Positions 51,010 through 59,893 of a stretch of DNA of 64,000 nucleotides are shown one piece after another. A model generated the notes under the pieces. It did no database searches. It saw nothing but the letters and a program-made list of their open reading frames with translations, and was not told where the DNA came from. Made by a program: the position numbers and the translations under genes. Within the stretch, counting starts at the first letter, position 1. The number at the start of each line of letters is the position of its first letter. The DNA comes from Janibacter sp. DB-40. GTDB taxonomy: Bacteria > Actinomycetota > Actinomycetes > Actinomycetales > Dermatophilaceae. The stretch lies in NCBI RefSeq assembly GCF_029510815.1, contig NZ_CP120360.1, positions 2,542,001-2,606,000 of the forward strand, written 5' to 3'.

Positions 51010-52086
51010 GTGACCGAAGCCGACGAGGACCTCTTCCGGGCGACCCTTGCCGCGGTCGCCCCGGGTACACCGCTGCGCGACGGACTCGCCCGCATCATGC
51101 GCGGCAACACCGGCGCGCTCATCGTCATGGGCTACGACCCCCGGGTGGACGCGCTGTGCACCGGCGGCTTCGACGTGAACATCGAGTTCTCCGCGACGCG
51201 ACTGCGTGAGCTGGCGAAGATGGACGGCGCCATCATCATCGACACGAACGTCTCGCGCATCCACAAGGCCGCCGTCCAGCTCGTGCCCGACCCCACGATC
51301 GAGACGACCGAGAGCGGCACCCGCCACCGCACCGCGGAGCGGGTCGCGCGCCAGACCGGCAACCCCGTGCTGTCGGTCAGCCAGTCCATGCACATCATCG
51401 CGCTCTACGTCGCCGGGCGCCGGCACGTGCTGCGCACCGCCTCCGAGCTGCTCTCCCAGGCCAACCAGGCGATGCAGACGCTCGAGCGGTACACGACCCG
51501 GCTCACCGAGGTCACCGGTGCGCTGTCGGCACTGGAGATCGAGGACCTGGTCACCGTCCGCGACGTCGCGGTCGTGCTCCAGCGCCTGGAGATGGTCCGA
51601 CGCATCCACGCGGAGATCGCCGAGTACGTCCTCGAGCTCGGGATCGACGGGCGGCTGCTGAGCCTGCAGCTCGAGGAGCTGACCGCCGGGCTCGACGACA
51701 ACATGCGCACGGTGATCCTCGACTACATCGAGCCCGACGGAGCGGTCGACACCCACACCGACGTGCTGGACAACCTCGCGGTCCTCGATGCCGCCGAGCT
51801 GCTCGACCTCGGTCACGTGGCCAAGGCCCTCGGCTTCCCGATCGTCGGCGAGTCCCTCGACGCGACCGTCGGTCCCCGCGGTCTGCGCATCCTGAGCAAG
51901 ATCCCGCGCCTGCCCGGCGCGATCGTCGAGCGGCTGGTCGAGCACTTCGGCTCCCTGCAGCCGCTGCTGGCGGCCGGGCTCGACGACCTCATGGCGGTCG
52001 ACGGCGTCGGTGAGCTGCGTGCCCGCATGGTCCGGGAGGGGCTCTCCCGTCTCGCCGAGTCGTCGATCCTCGAGCGCTACGTCTAG
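51010..52086 (+). CDS. disA: DNA integrity scanning diadenylate cyclase DisA
   Basis: A 358-residue octameric enzyme that makes c-di-AMP while scanning DNA. The DAC domain (about 1-145) has the DGA motif in LAKMDGAIIID and RHRTAERVARQTG; a helical linker follows, and a helix-hairpin-helix DNA-binding domain (about 285-358) ends with VDGVGELRARMVREGL. GTG 51010. Co-transcribed with radA. c-di-AMP targets are not clear in the window; the TrkA-type protein is a candidate. Confidence 0.96.
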   Translation: MTEADEDLFRATLAAVAPGTPLRDGLARIMRGNTGALIVMGYDPRVDALCTGGFDVNIEFSATRLRELAKMDGAIIIDTNVSRIHKAAVQLVPDPTIETTESGTRHRTAERVARQTGNPVLSVSQSMHIIALYVAGRRHVLRTASELLSQANQAMQTLERYTTRLTEVTGALSALEIEDLVTVRDVAVVLQRLEMVRRIHAEIAEYVLELGIDGRLLSLQLEELTAGLDDNMRTVILDYIEPDGAVDTHTDVLDNLAVLDAAELLDLGHVAKALGFPIVGESLDATVGPRGLRILSKIPRLPGAIVERLVEHFGSLQPLLAAGLDDLMAVDGVGELRARMVREGLSRLAESSILERYV

Positions 52087-52178
52087 ATGGGGTGCTTCGT
52101 CGCCTCCGAGCCCGTCACGGGCGGGTTCGACACCCGATCCGGGAGGGGCCGCCCCCAGTTCGACGGGAGCACGCTGCC

Positions 52179-53066
52179 ATGACCGACGCCGCTGGACCGC
52201 TGCTCCACCATGCCGTCACCTCCTGGTACGCCGACCACGGACGAGACCTGCCCTGGCGCGAGCCCGACTGCTCCGCGTGGGGTGTCTACCTCTCCGAGGT
52301 GATGTCCCAGCAGACCCCCATCGCCCGGGTGCTCCCCGTCTGGGAGCGCTGGATGGAGCGCTGGCCCACCCCCTTCGACCTCGCCGCGGACGCCCCCGGT
52401 GAGGCGGTACGGATGTGGGAGCGTCTCGGCTACCCGCGCCGCGCGCTGCGCCTGTGGGAGTCGGCGACGGTCATGGTCGAGCGGCACGGGGGTGAGGTCC
52501 CGCGCGAGCACGCGGACCTGCTCGCGCTGCCGGGTGTCGGTGCCTACACCGCCGCAGCGGTCGCGTCCTTCGCCTTCGGTGACCCGCGCACGGTCGTCGA
52601 CACGAATGTCCGACGGGTCCTCGCCCGGACGGTCACCGGACACCAGCACGCCGCTGCGTCGCTCACGGTCGCCGAGTCCCGGTTGGCCGAGCAGTCGATG
52701 CCCCGCGAGCGGGACGAGGCGAACGCGTGGAATGCCGCGGTCATGGAGCTGGGGGCACTCGTGTGTACGGCCCGCTCCCCCGGGTGCGACGAGTGCCCCG
52801 TCGCGCACCTGTGCGCCTGGCAGCTCGCCGGACGTCCCGAGCACGACGGGCCGCCGAGGCGCGGCCAGGCGTGGCACGGGACGGACCGGCAGGTCCGCGG
52901 GCGCATCGTCCAGCTGCTGCGGGAGAGCCCGGACCCGGTGACGCGCACCGCGATCGCCGCCACGTGGCCCGACGACGAGTCCAAGGTCGAGCGGTGCCTG
53001 GCCGGCCTGCTCGAGGACGGACTGGCCGAGCAGGACGCGGACGGCCACTACTCGCTGCCCTCCTGA
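52179..53066 (+). CDS. mutY: A/G-specific adenine glycosylase
   Basis: Base-excision enzyme of 295 residues that removes adenine paired with 8-oxoguanine. It has the catalytic region LSEVMSQQTPI, helix-hairpin-helix LPGVGAYTAAAVASFAFG, the catalytic Asp in VDTNVRRVLAR, and [4Fe-4S] cysteines CTARSPGCDECPVAHLC. The C-terminal NUDIX-like 8-oxoG recognition domain is short or absent and is replaced by a winged-helix-like tail, as in other actinobacterial forms. ATG 52179 has CGACGGGAGC upstream. Follows disA by 92 bases. Confidence 0.92.
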   Translation: MTDAAGPLLHHAVTSWYADHGRDLPWREPDCSAWGVYLSEVMSQQTPIARVLPVWERWMERWPTPFDLAADAPGEAVRMWERLGYPRRALRLWESATVMVERHGGEVPREHADLLALPGVGAYTAAAVASFAFGDPRTVVDTNVRRVLARTVTGHQHAAASLTVAESRLAEQSMPRERDEANAWNAAVMELGALVCTARSPGCDECPVAHLCAWQLAGRPEHDGPPRRGQAWHGTDRQVRGRIVQLLRESPDPVTRTAIAATWPDDESKVERCLAGLLEDGLAEQDADGHYSLPS

Positions 53067-53136
53067 GCCGTCGGCCGCACGAGCCGGCGGTCGACCCCCT
53101 TCGCACGACCCCGGGGAATGCCGCTCCGAGGGGTGG

Positions 53137-53634
53137 TCAGAGCTGGCGGAGCATGCGGGAGTTGCCCAGGGTGTTGGGCTTGACCCGCTCGAGGTCGAGG
53201 AACTCCGCCACGCCCTCGTCGTAGGAGTGCAGCAGCTCGACGTAGACCTCGGGGTCGACGGCCTGCCCGTCGATCTCCTCGAACCCGTGCCGGGTGAAGA
53301 ACTCGGTCTCGAAGGTCAGGCAGAACAGGCGCTGCACACCCAGGGCAACGGCATCATCGGTGAGTGCCTGCAGCAGCCGGCCCCCGACCCCGCGGCCGAG
53401 GTGCGCGTCCGCGACCGCGAGCGTGCGGATCTCGGCGAGGTCCTCCCACATCACGTGCAGGGCGCCACAGCCGACGACCTCGCCGTCGATCTCGGCGACT
53501 CGGAACTCCTGCAGTCCCTCGAAGTAGGCGACGGTGTCCTTGCTGACGAGGACCCGACGCTCGGCCAGCGGGGCAACGAGGTCGCGGATGGCCCACACGT
53601 CCGTGGTGCGGGCTCGACGGATGGTGACGCTCAC
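53137..53634 (-). CDS. Amino-acid N-acetyltransferase (GNAT, ArgA-like)
   Basis: A 165-residue GNAT enzyme of the short ArgA type (Rv2747 class) that may acetylate glutamate or glutamine for arginine synthesis. Features: RRARTTDVWAIRDLVAPLA, the core EIRTLAVADAHLGRGVGGRLL with the acetyl-CoA loop GRGVGGRL, and FFTRHGFEEID. No arginine genes are nearby, so the substrate is inferred from family resemblance. Confidence 0.83.
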   Translation of the reverse strand: MSVTIRRARTTDVWAIRDLVAPLAERRVLVSKDTVAYFEGLQEFRVAEIDGEVVGCGALHVMWEDLAEIRTLAVADAHLGRGVGGRLLQALTDDAVALGVQRLFCLTFETEFFTRHGFEEIDGQAVDPEVYVELLHSYDEGVAEFLDLERVKPNTLGNSRMLRQL

Positions 53635-53646
53635 CGGGCAAACCTA

Positions 53647-53670
53647 CGCCCCCGCCACGGGGCGGGGGCG
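53647..53670 (-). terminator. Terminator downstream of the LVIVD gene
   Basis: A 10-bp perfect stem, CGCCCCCGCC (53647-53656) and GGCGGGGGCG (53661-53670), with loop ACGG. It lies 20 bases beyond the LVIVD gene stop and just upstream of the acetyltransferase start, so it separates the two. Confidence 0.8.
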
Positions 53671-53690
53671 CAGGTGGACGCGAAGGGGGG

Positions 53691-55109
53691 TCAGCGCGTC
53701 TTGTACTTCGGCTGGCTCTGCACGTTCAGCTCGCCGAGGTCCAGCTGGTCGGCACCCGCCGTCGCCGGGTCGTTGAACTTCAGCACGTCGAAACCACGCC
53801 GGATGTCCGAGGAGTAGATGTGGCCGTTGTAGTAGTAGGACGACCACGACCCACCGATGCCCTCCTCCGCCGACACCGGGCCGCGCTCGAAGTAGGCCAG
53901 CTCACGCGGGTTCTCGGAGTCGGTGAAGTCCCAGACGCTGACACCACCCTGGTACCAGGCCTGGACCATGATGTCGCGGTTCTTCACCGGGATGACCGAG
54001 CCGTTGTGGGCGACGCAGTTCTCCACGTCGTGCTGGTGGCGCGGGATCTTGTAGTAGGAGCGGAAGGTCAGCTCCCCCTGGCGGTCGAGGTCGTAGATCG
54101 CGTTGGCGCCGCGCTTCGGGCCGATGTCCGCGTTGCAGGTCGCGGCGCCACCGCCCCCGAGCTCATCGGTGAAGATCACCTTCGTGCCGTCGGCGTTGAA
54201 GGTCGCCGAGTGCCAGAAGGCGAAGTTCTCGTCGTCGCGGACCCGCTCGATGACCTCGGGCTGCTCGGGCTTCTTGATGTCCATGATGATGCCGTCACCC
54301 ATGCAGGCGCCGGCGGCGATCCCCTGCTGCGGGAACGCGGTGATGTCGTGGCAGCCGGTCGTGGCCGACCGGTTCGCGATCGGCGTCGGCCCGGGGCCTC
54401 CCGGGTTGCCACCCTCGGGGAAGAGGTTCGGCGTGTCGATGACCTCGGCGTCGGTCGGCGAGGCGGTCGGCACCTCGACGATCGAGATCAGGTCGTGCGG
54501 CGGCTGGCAGTCCGGGTACTCCGCACGCGGGGAGTAGCTCGAGACGTAGAGGTAGTCGTTGCCCCGGGTCCTGCCCTTGCCAGGGACCAGGGTGTGGGTG
54601 TGCGACCCGCACGCGGTCTCGACGGACTTGATGTACTGCGGGTTGGCCAGGTCGGAGATGTCGAAGATCTTGATGCCCTCCCAGCTGCCCTTCTCGGTGG
54701 CCGACTGGCTGGTCGAGGCACACGAGTCGTCGCTGCGCGAGGAGTCGGTGGACAGGTACAGCAGGTCGCCGGAGACGGAGATGTCGTTCTGCGAGCCGGG
54801 GCACTTGACCTGGACGATGGTCTCGGGGCTCCCAGGGTTGCTGATGTCGACGACCGAGAAGCCGTCGTAGTTGCCCACGAAGGCCTTGCCGTCCTGGAAG
54901 GCGAGATCGGTACCGATGCCTTCGGCGAGCGAGCCCGAGGGCGCGAGGTTGGCCAGGTGGGCCATGTTCGCGCTGCGGCCGATCTCATCGGGTTGCAGGT
55001 CGGTGCCGGACACCCCGACACGGTCATCGGGGCCCTCTGCTGCGGCGATGCCGGCACTCGGGATCACGAGTGCCGCAGCGGCCATGAGGGCGATGGTGGG
55101 TCTGCGCAT
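53691..55109 (-). CDS. Secreted LVIVD-repeat beta-propeller-like protein
   Basis: A 472-residue exported protein. A signal peptide of about 24 residues (MRRPTIALMAAAALVIPSAG, cleaved after AAA) precedes repeats of the LVIVD type (GFSVVDISNPGSPETIVQV, GIKIFDISDLANPQYIKSV, IIDTPNLFP), which should form a beta propeller on the outside of the cell. It has conserved His and Cys residues (TACGSHTHTLVPG, RHQHDVENCVAHNG, FWHSATF). Binding partner or substrate unknown. It is divergent from a DUF305 lipoprotein gene, and the shared gap carries a direct repeat and a hairpin. Confidence 0.87.
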   Translation of the reverse strand: MRRPTIALMAAAALVIPSAGIAAAEGPDDRVGVSGTDLQPDEIGRSANMAHLANLAPSGSLAEGIGTDLAFQDGKAFVGNYDGFSVVDISNPGSPETIVQVKCPGSQNDISVSGDLLYLSTDSSRSDDSCASTSQSATEKGSWEGIKIFDISDLANPQYIKSVETACGSHTHTLVPGKGRTRGNDYLYVSSYSPRAEYPDCQPPHDLISIVEVPTASPTDAEVIDTPNLFPEGGNPGGPGPTPIANRSATTGCHDITAFPQQGIAAGACMGDGIIMDIKKPEQPEVIERVRDDENFAFWHSATFNADGTKVIFTDELGGGGAATCNADIGPKRGANAIYDLDRQGELTFRSYYKIPRHQHDVENCVAHNGSVIPVKNRDIMVQAWYQGGVSVWDFTDSENPRELAYFERGPVSAEEGIGGSWSSYYYNGHIYSSDIRRGFDVLKFNDPATAGADQLDLGELNVQSQPKYKTR

Positions 55110-55182
55110 ACTTGTCCTCCGGCTGGTGGCGTGCGACCGGCAGGGGGGAAACCGACCGCGTGATGCACCTCACCCTGTCGCG

Positions 55183-55206
55183 CCCGGGGCTCACCGTGGC
55201 CCCGGG
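55183..55206. repeat. Hairpin in the LVIVD/DUF305 divergent gap
   Basis: CCCGGGGC (55183-55190), 8-base loop, GCCCCGGG (55199-55206). An 8-bp perfect stem midway between two divergent promoters, so it is not a normal terminator. It may be a protein site or insulate the two promoters. Confidence 0.5.
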
Positions 55207-55221
55207 AGAGCACGAGGTTTG

Positions 55222-55239
55222 GTCAGGACTTCGTCAGGA
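55222..55239. promoter_or_regulatory. Direct repeat, response-regulator-like
   Basis: GTCAGGA at 55222-55228 and again at 55233-55239, starting 11 bases apart (one helical turn). This spacing is typical of OmpR-family response regulator sites. It lies 61 bases upstream of the DUF305 start. Confidence 0.45.
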
Positions 55240-55299
55240 TCGCCAAGGTCGCCCCGCGCTGCGCCCACGGGCACCGCCGTGAGGGCTACCGTCACCCGG

Positions 55300-55968
55300 G
55301 TGATCCACCCCCGCGCCGTCACCGTCCTCCTCACGGGCACCCTGGCCCTCGCGGCCTGCTCGGGCGCTGAGTCCACACCCTCGCCCAGCGCGACGTCGCC
55401 CGACGCCCCGGTGCTCCAGCCCGGCACCCCCGGCGAACCCAACTCGTCCCTGAGCGGCACCGAGGCGGTCGCCACGCCGAGTGACGCGCACAACGCCGCC
55501 GACGTCTCCTTCCTCGAGGACATGATCGGCCACCACGCCCAGGCCATCGTCATGGGCGAGTTGGTCGACGGAGACCTCGAGGACGACAAGGTCCGCAGCC
55601 TGGCCGCACGCATCTCGGACGAGCAGGAGCCGGAGATGCGCGCGATGGGGCAGATCCTGCAGAGCTGGGACAAGAAGGTCCCCCCGCAGGCGGAGAACCC
55701 GACCTTCGGCATGAACAGCGGTCACGGGCACTCGATGCCGGGGATGGCCACCCGGGAGGAGCTCGACGAGCTGGAGGCCGCGAAGGGCAGCGGGGCCGAC
55801 CGGCTCTACCTCGACCTGATGGTCGCCCACCACGAGGGCGCCATCGAGATGTGCACGAGGCTGGGCGACCAGGGCGAGGCGGTCCGCACCGAGGAGTTGT
55901 GCGACGACATCACCGTGACCCAGACCAAGCAGATCTCGCAGATGAAGGCGATGCGCACGCGCCTCTGA
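55300..55968 (+). CDS. DUF305 lipoprotein
   Basis: A 222-residue exported lipoprotein: a short hydrophobic signal ends in LALAAC, with Cys20 as the lipid-modified residue, followed by a Ser/Pro/Thr-rich stretch. The two DUF305 halves carry His/Met-rich motifs, FLEDMIGHHAQAIVM and DLMVAHHEGAIEM, plus GHGHSMPGM between them, a pattern that suggests metal (copper or iron) binding. GTG 55300 follows TACCGT by 8 bases, which would allow leaderless translation; a GTG 21 bases upstream is an alternative. Divergent from the LVIVD gene. Confidence 0.87.
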   Translation: MIHPRAVTVLLTGTLALAACSGAESTPSPSATSPDAPVLQPGTPGEPNSSLSGTEAVATPSDAHNAADVSFLEDMIGHHAQAIVMGELVDGDLEDDKVRSLAARISDEQEPEMRAMGQILQSWDKKVPPQAENPTFGMNSGHGHSMPGMATREELDELEAAKGSGADRLYLDLMVAHHEGAIEMCTRLGDQGEAVRTEELCDDITVTQTKQISQMKAMRTRL

Positions 55969-55971
55969 CCT

Positions 55972-55995
55972 GTGGTCAACCACATGGTTGACCAC
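55972..55995. promoter_or_regulatory. Distal operator of the ArsR/SRPBCC operon
   Basis: A perfect 10-bp inverted repeat with core CAACC-ACAT-GGTTG (55977-55990), flanked by GTGGT and ACCAC. The same CAACC-N4-GGTTG core recurs at 56023-56036, centred 46 bases away. Its position 4 bases after the DUF305 stop means it could also act as a terminator. Confidence 0.65.
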
Positions 55996-56021
55996 GACCC
56001 TCATCCGGCGTACCGTTGTAT

Positions 56022-56037
56022 TCAACCTTTTGGTTGA
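56022..56037. promoter_or_regulatory. Proximal operator of the ArsR/SRPBCC operon
   Basis: TCAACC-TTTT-GGTTGA, a perfect inverted repeat 20 bases before the ArsR start and sharing its CAACC-N4-GGTTG core with the distal copy. It probably overlaps the promoter, so a bound ArsR dimer would block its own transcription. Confidence 0.75.
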
Positions 56038-56056
56038 TTAATGGGCGGAGGGTGGT

Positions 56057-56422
56057 ATGGCCAGGACCCCGGACCAGCTGTCCCGAGCCTTCGCCGCCCT
56101 GGCCGACCCCATCCGGCGGGACATCGTCGCCCGCCTCACCGTCGGTGACGCCACCGTCTCCGACCTCGCCGCCCACTACGACGTGAGTCTGCAGGCCGTC
56201 AGCAAGCACCTGAGGGTGCTCGAGGACGCCGGCCTGGTCACCCGCAGTCGTGAGGCGCAACGCCGCCCGGTCCACCTCGAGAGCGAGGTGCTGGCCACCC
56301 TGACCACCTGGATCGAGCGACACCACCGACGGGCCGAGGACCGCATGGTCCGGCTCGAGGAGGTGCTCGGCGAACCCCCTTCGCCCGGCACGCACACCAC
56401 TGATGCAGGAGCAGACCGATGA
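56057..56422 (+). CDS. ArsR-family transcriptional regulator
   Basis: A 121-residue winged-helix regulator: LSRAFAALADPIRRDIVARL, recognition region YDVSLQAVSKHLRVLEDAG, wing RSREAQRRPVHL. It lacks the CxC metal-sensing cysteines of ArsR/SmtB; this group is usually paired with an SRPBCC protein. The C-terminus carries PPSPG over a CCCCCTTCGCCCGG motif copy. The stop overlaps the SRPBCC start (ATGA). Two matching inverted repeats upstream suggest autoregulation. Confidence 0.9.
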   Translation: MARTPDQLSRAFAALADPIRRDIVARLTVGDATVSDLAAHYDVSLQAVSKHLRVLEDAGLVTRSREAQRRPVHLESEVLATLTTWIERHHRRAEDRMVRLEEVLGEPPSPGTHTTDAGADR

Positions 56423-56928
56423 ACGCCGCAACCACCCACGTCACCACCGCCAGCATCGAGGCCGACCCGGAGGTCCCCGTCCTACGCATCACCCGGGACT
56501 TCCGGGCCACGCCCGAGCAGCTGTTCCGCGCGCACACGGACCCGGACCTCTACGCCCGTTGGATCGGCCCGAAGGACCTGTCCACCCGCATCGACCACTG
56601 GGAGGCACGCACCGGCGGCAGCTGGCGGTTCACCAACATCCGGGGTGAAGGGGCCGACGCCGAGGAGTTCCGGTTCCACGGATGCTTCCACGAGGTGCGA
56701 GCGGACCGGATCGTGCAGACATTCACCTGGGAGGGCTACCCCGACGGGGTGTCCCTGGACACGGTGACCTTCGAGGACCTCGGGGACGGGTGGAGCCGCC
56801 TGGTGGTCAGCTCGCTCGTCGACTCCTTCGAGGCACGCGAGCAGATGCTCGCCTCCGGGATGGACGTCGGCATCAACGACGGCTACGCCACCCTCGACTC
56901 GATGCTCGACGCCGGGGAGGTCACATGA
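56419..56928 (+). CDS. SRPBCC (AHSA1-type) domain protein
   Basis: A 169-residue helix-grip protein: ITRDFRATPEQLFRAHTDPD at the start, the family motif WIGPKDL, FHGCFHEV, and a closing ASGMDVGINDGYATLDSML. Such proteins hold hydrophobic ligands; the ligand here is unknown. It overlaps both the ArsR gene and the short reading frame after it. Confidence 0.88.
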   Translation: MNAATTHVTTASIEADPEVPVLRITRDFRATPEQLFRAHTDPDLYARWIGPKDLSTRIDHWEARTGGSWRFTNIRGEGADAEEFRFHGCFHEVRADRIVQTFTWEGYPDGVSLDTVTFEDLGDGWSRLVVSSLVDSFEAREQMLASGMDVGINDGYATLDSMLDAGEVT

Positions 56929-57038
56929 CCTCGCTGACCGAGCTGTCGGTCGTCGAGCGCCATCGCTCGGCCGCCGACACCTTCACCGACCGCGTCCGAA
57001 GGACCCTCGACTGGGACGCTCCCTCCCCTCGCGCTTGA
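56925..57038 (+). pseudogene. Remnant of a TIGR03086/maleylpyruvate-isomerase-like gene
   Basis: A 37-residue frame, overlapping the SRPBCC stop (ATGA) and well placed after GGGGAGG. VVERHRSAADTFTDRV and LDWDAPSP resemble the N-terminus of the TIGR03086 family (metal-binding, mycothiol-related), where the text normally continues for about 150 residues. Here it stops after SPRA and no frame continues the family sequence. I read it as a 3'-truncated third gene of the ArsR operon; a genuine small protein is the alternative. Confidence 0.6.
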
Positions 57039-57152
57039 GGGAATGAGCGCCCGGGCCGGTAAACCTCGACACGGCCGGGCCACGAAGCGATCATCCCGAG
57101 GTTTCCCGGTCACCTCAGGACTGCCCGGACGGCCTTCTCGGACCGGAGCACG

Positions 57153-57193
57153 ACGAAGGGGGCGACCACCTCGATGGTGGCCGCCCCCTTCGT
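57153..57193. terminator. Terminator downstream of clpC
   Basis: An 18-base stem with one mismatch, 57153-57170 (ACGAAGGGGGCGACCACC) and 57176-57193, loop TCGAT. It starts 9 bases after the clpC stop and also faces the ArsR operon. The arms contain the iterated CGAAGGGGG motif. Confidence 0.88.
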
Positions 57194-57202
57194 GCTGTGC
57201 GG

Positions 57203-59728
57203 TCAGTCGGAGGAGGACCCGCCGTCGCCCGCCTCGATGAGCGGGACGTCGAGCTCGCCGACGTTGGGCGTGCCGTGGAAGGTGAACTTCGCGGACTTGC
57301 CCTCGCCCTCGACGTCCACCGCGACGATCTCGCCGGCGTGCAGCTCGCCGAAGAGGATCTTCTCGGAGAGCACGTCCTCGATCTCGCGCTGGATGGTCCG
57401 CTTGAGCGGACGGGCACCCAGCACCGGGTCGTAGCCACGCTTGGCCAGCAGCTCCTTCGCCGCGGACGTGAGCTCCATGCCCATGTCCTTGTCCTTGAGG
57501 CGCTTGTCGAGCTTGGCGACCTCGAGGTCGACGATCTGGATCAGCTCGTCCTTGCTCAGCTGCGGGAAGACGATCGTGTCGTCGACGCGGTTGAGGAACT
57601 CCGGACGGAAGTGGTTCTTCAGCTCGTCGATGACCTTGCCCTTCATCCGCTCGTAGTCCGTGCGGTCGTCCGTGTTGGCGACGAAGCCCATCGACCCCTT
57701 GGAGATGTCCCGGGTGCCGAGGTTCGTCGTCATCAGGATGATGGTGTTCTTGAAGTCGACCATCCGACCCTGCGAGTCGGTCAGGCGACCGTCCTCGAGG
57801 ACCTGGAGCAGCGAGTTGAAGATCTCCGGGTGGGCCTTCTCCACCTCGTCGAAGAGGACCACCGAGAACGGCTTGCGGCGCACCTTCTCCGTCAGCTGAC
57901 CACCCTCGTCGTAGCCGACGTAGCCGGGGGGCGAGCCGAAGAGACGGCTGACCGTGTGCTTCTCGGAGTACTCCGACATGTCGAGGGTGATCAGGCTGTC
58001 CTCGTCGCCGAAGAGGAACTCCGCGAGCGCCTTGGCCAGCTCGGTCTTGCCGACACCGGTGGGGCCGGCGAAGATGAACGAGCCGCCGGGGCGGTGCGGG
58101 TCCTTCAGACCGGCGCGGGTGCGACGGATCGCCGCCGAGAGGGCGTGGATCGCGTCGTCGTTGCCGATGACCCGCTTGTGCAGCTCGCCCTCCATGTTGA
58201 GCAGGCGGCTGGACTCCTCCTCGGAGAGCTTGAAGACGGGGATGCCGGTCGAGGCGGCGAGCACCTCGGCGATCAGCTCCTCGTCGACCTCGGCCACGAT
58301 GTCCATGTCGCCGGCCTTCCACTCCTCCTCGCGCTTGGCCTTGTCCGCGAGCAGGTTCTTCTCGTCGTCACGCAGGCTGGCGGCCTTCTCGAAGTCCTGG
58401 CCGTCGATGGCCGACTCCTTCTCCAGACGCACCTGCGCGATCTTGTCGTCGAACTCCTTCAGCTCCGGCGGCGCCGTCATCCGGCGGATGCGCAGGCGCG
58501 CGCCCGCCTCGTCGATGAGGTCGATCGCCTTGTCCGGCAGGAAGCGGTCGTTGACGTAACGGTCGGCCATCGTCACCGCGGCGACGATCGCCGCGTCGGT
58601 GATGGTCACCTTGTGGTGCGCCTCGTACCGGTCGCGCAGGCCCTTGAGCATCTCGATGGCGTGCGCCAGCGAGGGCTCGTCGACCTGGATCGGCTGGAAG
58701 CGGCGCTCGAGCGCGGAGTCCTTCTCGATGTGCTTGCGGTACTCCTCGAGCGTGGTCGCGCCGATGGTCTGCAGCTCACCACGGGCCAGCATCGGCTTGA
58801 GGATGCTCGCGGCGTCTATGGCGCCCTCGGCCGCTCCGGCACCGACGAGGGTGTGGATCTCGTCGATGAAGAGGATGATGTCGCCGCGCGTCTTGATCTC
58901 CTTGAGCACCTTCTTCAGGCGCTCCTCGAAGTCACCGCGGTAGCGGCTGCCGGCCACGAGGGAGCCGAGGTCGAGCGTGTAGAGCTGCTTGTCCTTCAGC
59001 GTCTCCGGGACGTTCTCGTCGACGATGTCCTGGGCGAGGCCCTCGACGACGGCGGACTTGCCGACGCCGGGCTCACCGATGAGGACCGGGTTGTTCTTCG
59101 TGCGGCGCGAGAGCACCTGCATGATGCGCTCGACCTCCTTGGTCCGCCCGATGACCGGGTCGAGCTGGCCGTCCCGGGCGGCCTGGGTGAGGTTACGACC
59201 GAACTGGTCGAGGACGAGCGAGCCCGCGGGCTGGCCCTCCTGCGGGCCGGAGCCCGCGCCGACACCAGCGGCCTGGCCCTCCTTGCCACCCTGGTAGCCG
59301 GAGATCAGCTGGATGACGGTCTGGCGCACCCGGCCGAGGTCCGCGCCGAGCTTGACGAGGACCTGGGCAGCCACCCCTTCGCCCTCACGGATGAGGCCGA
59401 GGAGGATGTGCTCGGTGCCGATGTAGTTGTGGCCGAGCTGCAGCGCCTCGCGCAGGGAGAGCTCGAGGACCTTCTTGGCGCGCGGGGTGAAGGGGATGTG
59501 CCCCGACGGCGCCTGCTGGCCGGGACCGATGATGTCCTGGACCTGCTCGCGGACGGCATCGAGCGAGACCCCCAGGGACTCGAGCGCCTTGCTCGCCACC
59601 CCTTCGCCCTCGTGGATGAGCCCGAGCAGGATGTGCTCGGTCCCGATGTAGTTGTGGTTGAGGAGGCGTGCCTCCTCCTGGGCCAGGACCACGACCCGGC
59701 GGGCCCGGTCGGTGAACCGTTCGAACAT
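57203..59728 (-). CDS. clpC: ATP-dependent Clp protease ATP-binding subunit ClpC
   Basis: Hsp100 unfoldase of 841 residues that feeds substrates to ClpP. Two N-terminal Clp repeats (about 5-70 and 80-145, each with [14 protein letters not shown]), AAA-1 with [15 protein letters not shown], an M-domain with UVR-like residues, AAA-2 with [17 protein letters not shown] and GSPPGYVGY, and a C-terminal D2-small domain. It is followed by a strong terminator and preceded by a palindrome at its promoter. Close to mycobacterial ClpC1. Confidence 0.97.
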   Translation of the reverse strand: MFERFTDRARRVVVLAQEEARLLNHNYIGTEHILLGLIHEGEGVASKALESLGVSLDAVREQVQDIIGPGQQAPSGHIPFTPRAKKVLELSLREALQLGHNYIGTEHILLGLIREGEGVAAQVLVKLGADLGRVRQTVIQLISGYQGGKEGQAAGVGAGSGPQEGQPAGSLVLDQFGRNLTQAARDGQLDPVIGRTKEVERIMQVLSRRTKNNPVLIGEPGVGKSAVVEGLAQDIVDENVPETLKDKQLYTLDLGSLVAGSRYRGDFEERLKKVLKEIKTRGDIILFIDEIHTLVGAGAAEGAIDAASILKPMLARGELQTIGATTLEEYRKHIEKDSALERRFQPIQVDEPSLAHAIEMLKGLRDRYEAHHKVTITDAAIVAAVTMADRYVNDRFLPDKAIDLIDEAGARLRIRRMTAPPELKEFDDKIAQVRLEKESAIDGQDFEKAASLRDDEKNLLADKAKREEEWKAGDMDIVAEVDEELIAEVLAASTGIPVFKLSEEESSRLLNMEGELHKRVIGNDDAIHALSAAIRRTRAGLKDPHRPGGSFIFAGPTGVGKTELAKALAEFLFGDEDSLITLDMSEYSEKHTVSRLFGSPPGYVGYDEGGQLTEKVRRKPFSVVLFDEVEKAHPEIFNSLLQVLEDGRLTDSQGRMVDFKNTIILMTTNLGTRDISKGSMGFVANTDDRTDYERMKGKVIDELKNHFRPEFLNRVDDTIVFPQLSKDELIQIVDLEVAKLDKRLKDKDMGMELTSAAKELLAKRGYDPVLGARPLKRTIQREIEDVLSEKILFGELHAGEIVAVDVEGEGKSAKFTFHGTPNVGELDVPLIEAGDGGSSSD

Positions 59729-59778
59729 GGGATCTACCCCTTCACGTGTCGCTCAGACCACGATGCTACGTGCCTACC

Positions 59779-59796
59779 CCGAGTACTCGGAGTCAA
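59779..59796 (-). promoter_or_regulatory. clpC promoter palindrome
   Basis: On the minus strand TTGACT (59791-59796) abuts a perfect 12-base palindrome CCGAGTACTCGG (59779-59790), about 50 bases upstream of the clpC ATG. The palindrome would lie in the -35/-10 spacer, a good place for a repressor. It fits neither the HAIR (HspR) nor the ClgR consensus as I know them. Confidence 0.5.
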
Positions 59797-59893
59797 GCCT
59801 TGTCACGGGTGCCAACGTCATTTCCCGCGAGGCTGTTCCACGGCGGGAGCCAGCTCGGGCGTGTTCGCTCTCAGCGCACAAAATCCGGGCCGC

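Noticed and set aside
55972..55995. Simple terminator of the DUF305 gene
   Set aside because: It could act as one, but the same CAACC-N4-GGTTG core recurs at 56023-56036 before the ArsR start, which fits an operator pair better.
59779..59800. HspR (HAIR) or ClgR binding site upstream of clpC
   Set aside because: The half-sites have wrong spacing and mismatches for CTTGAGT-N7-ACTCAAG, and no GTTCGC/GCGAAC arms are present.
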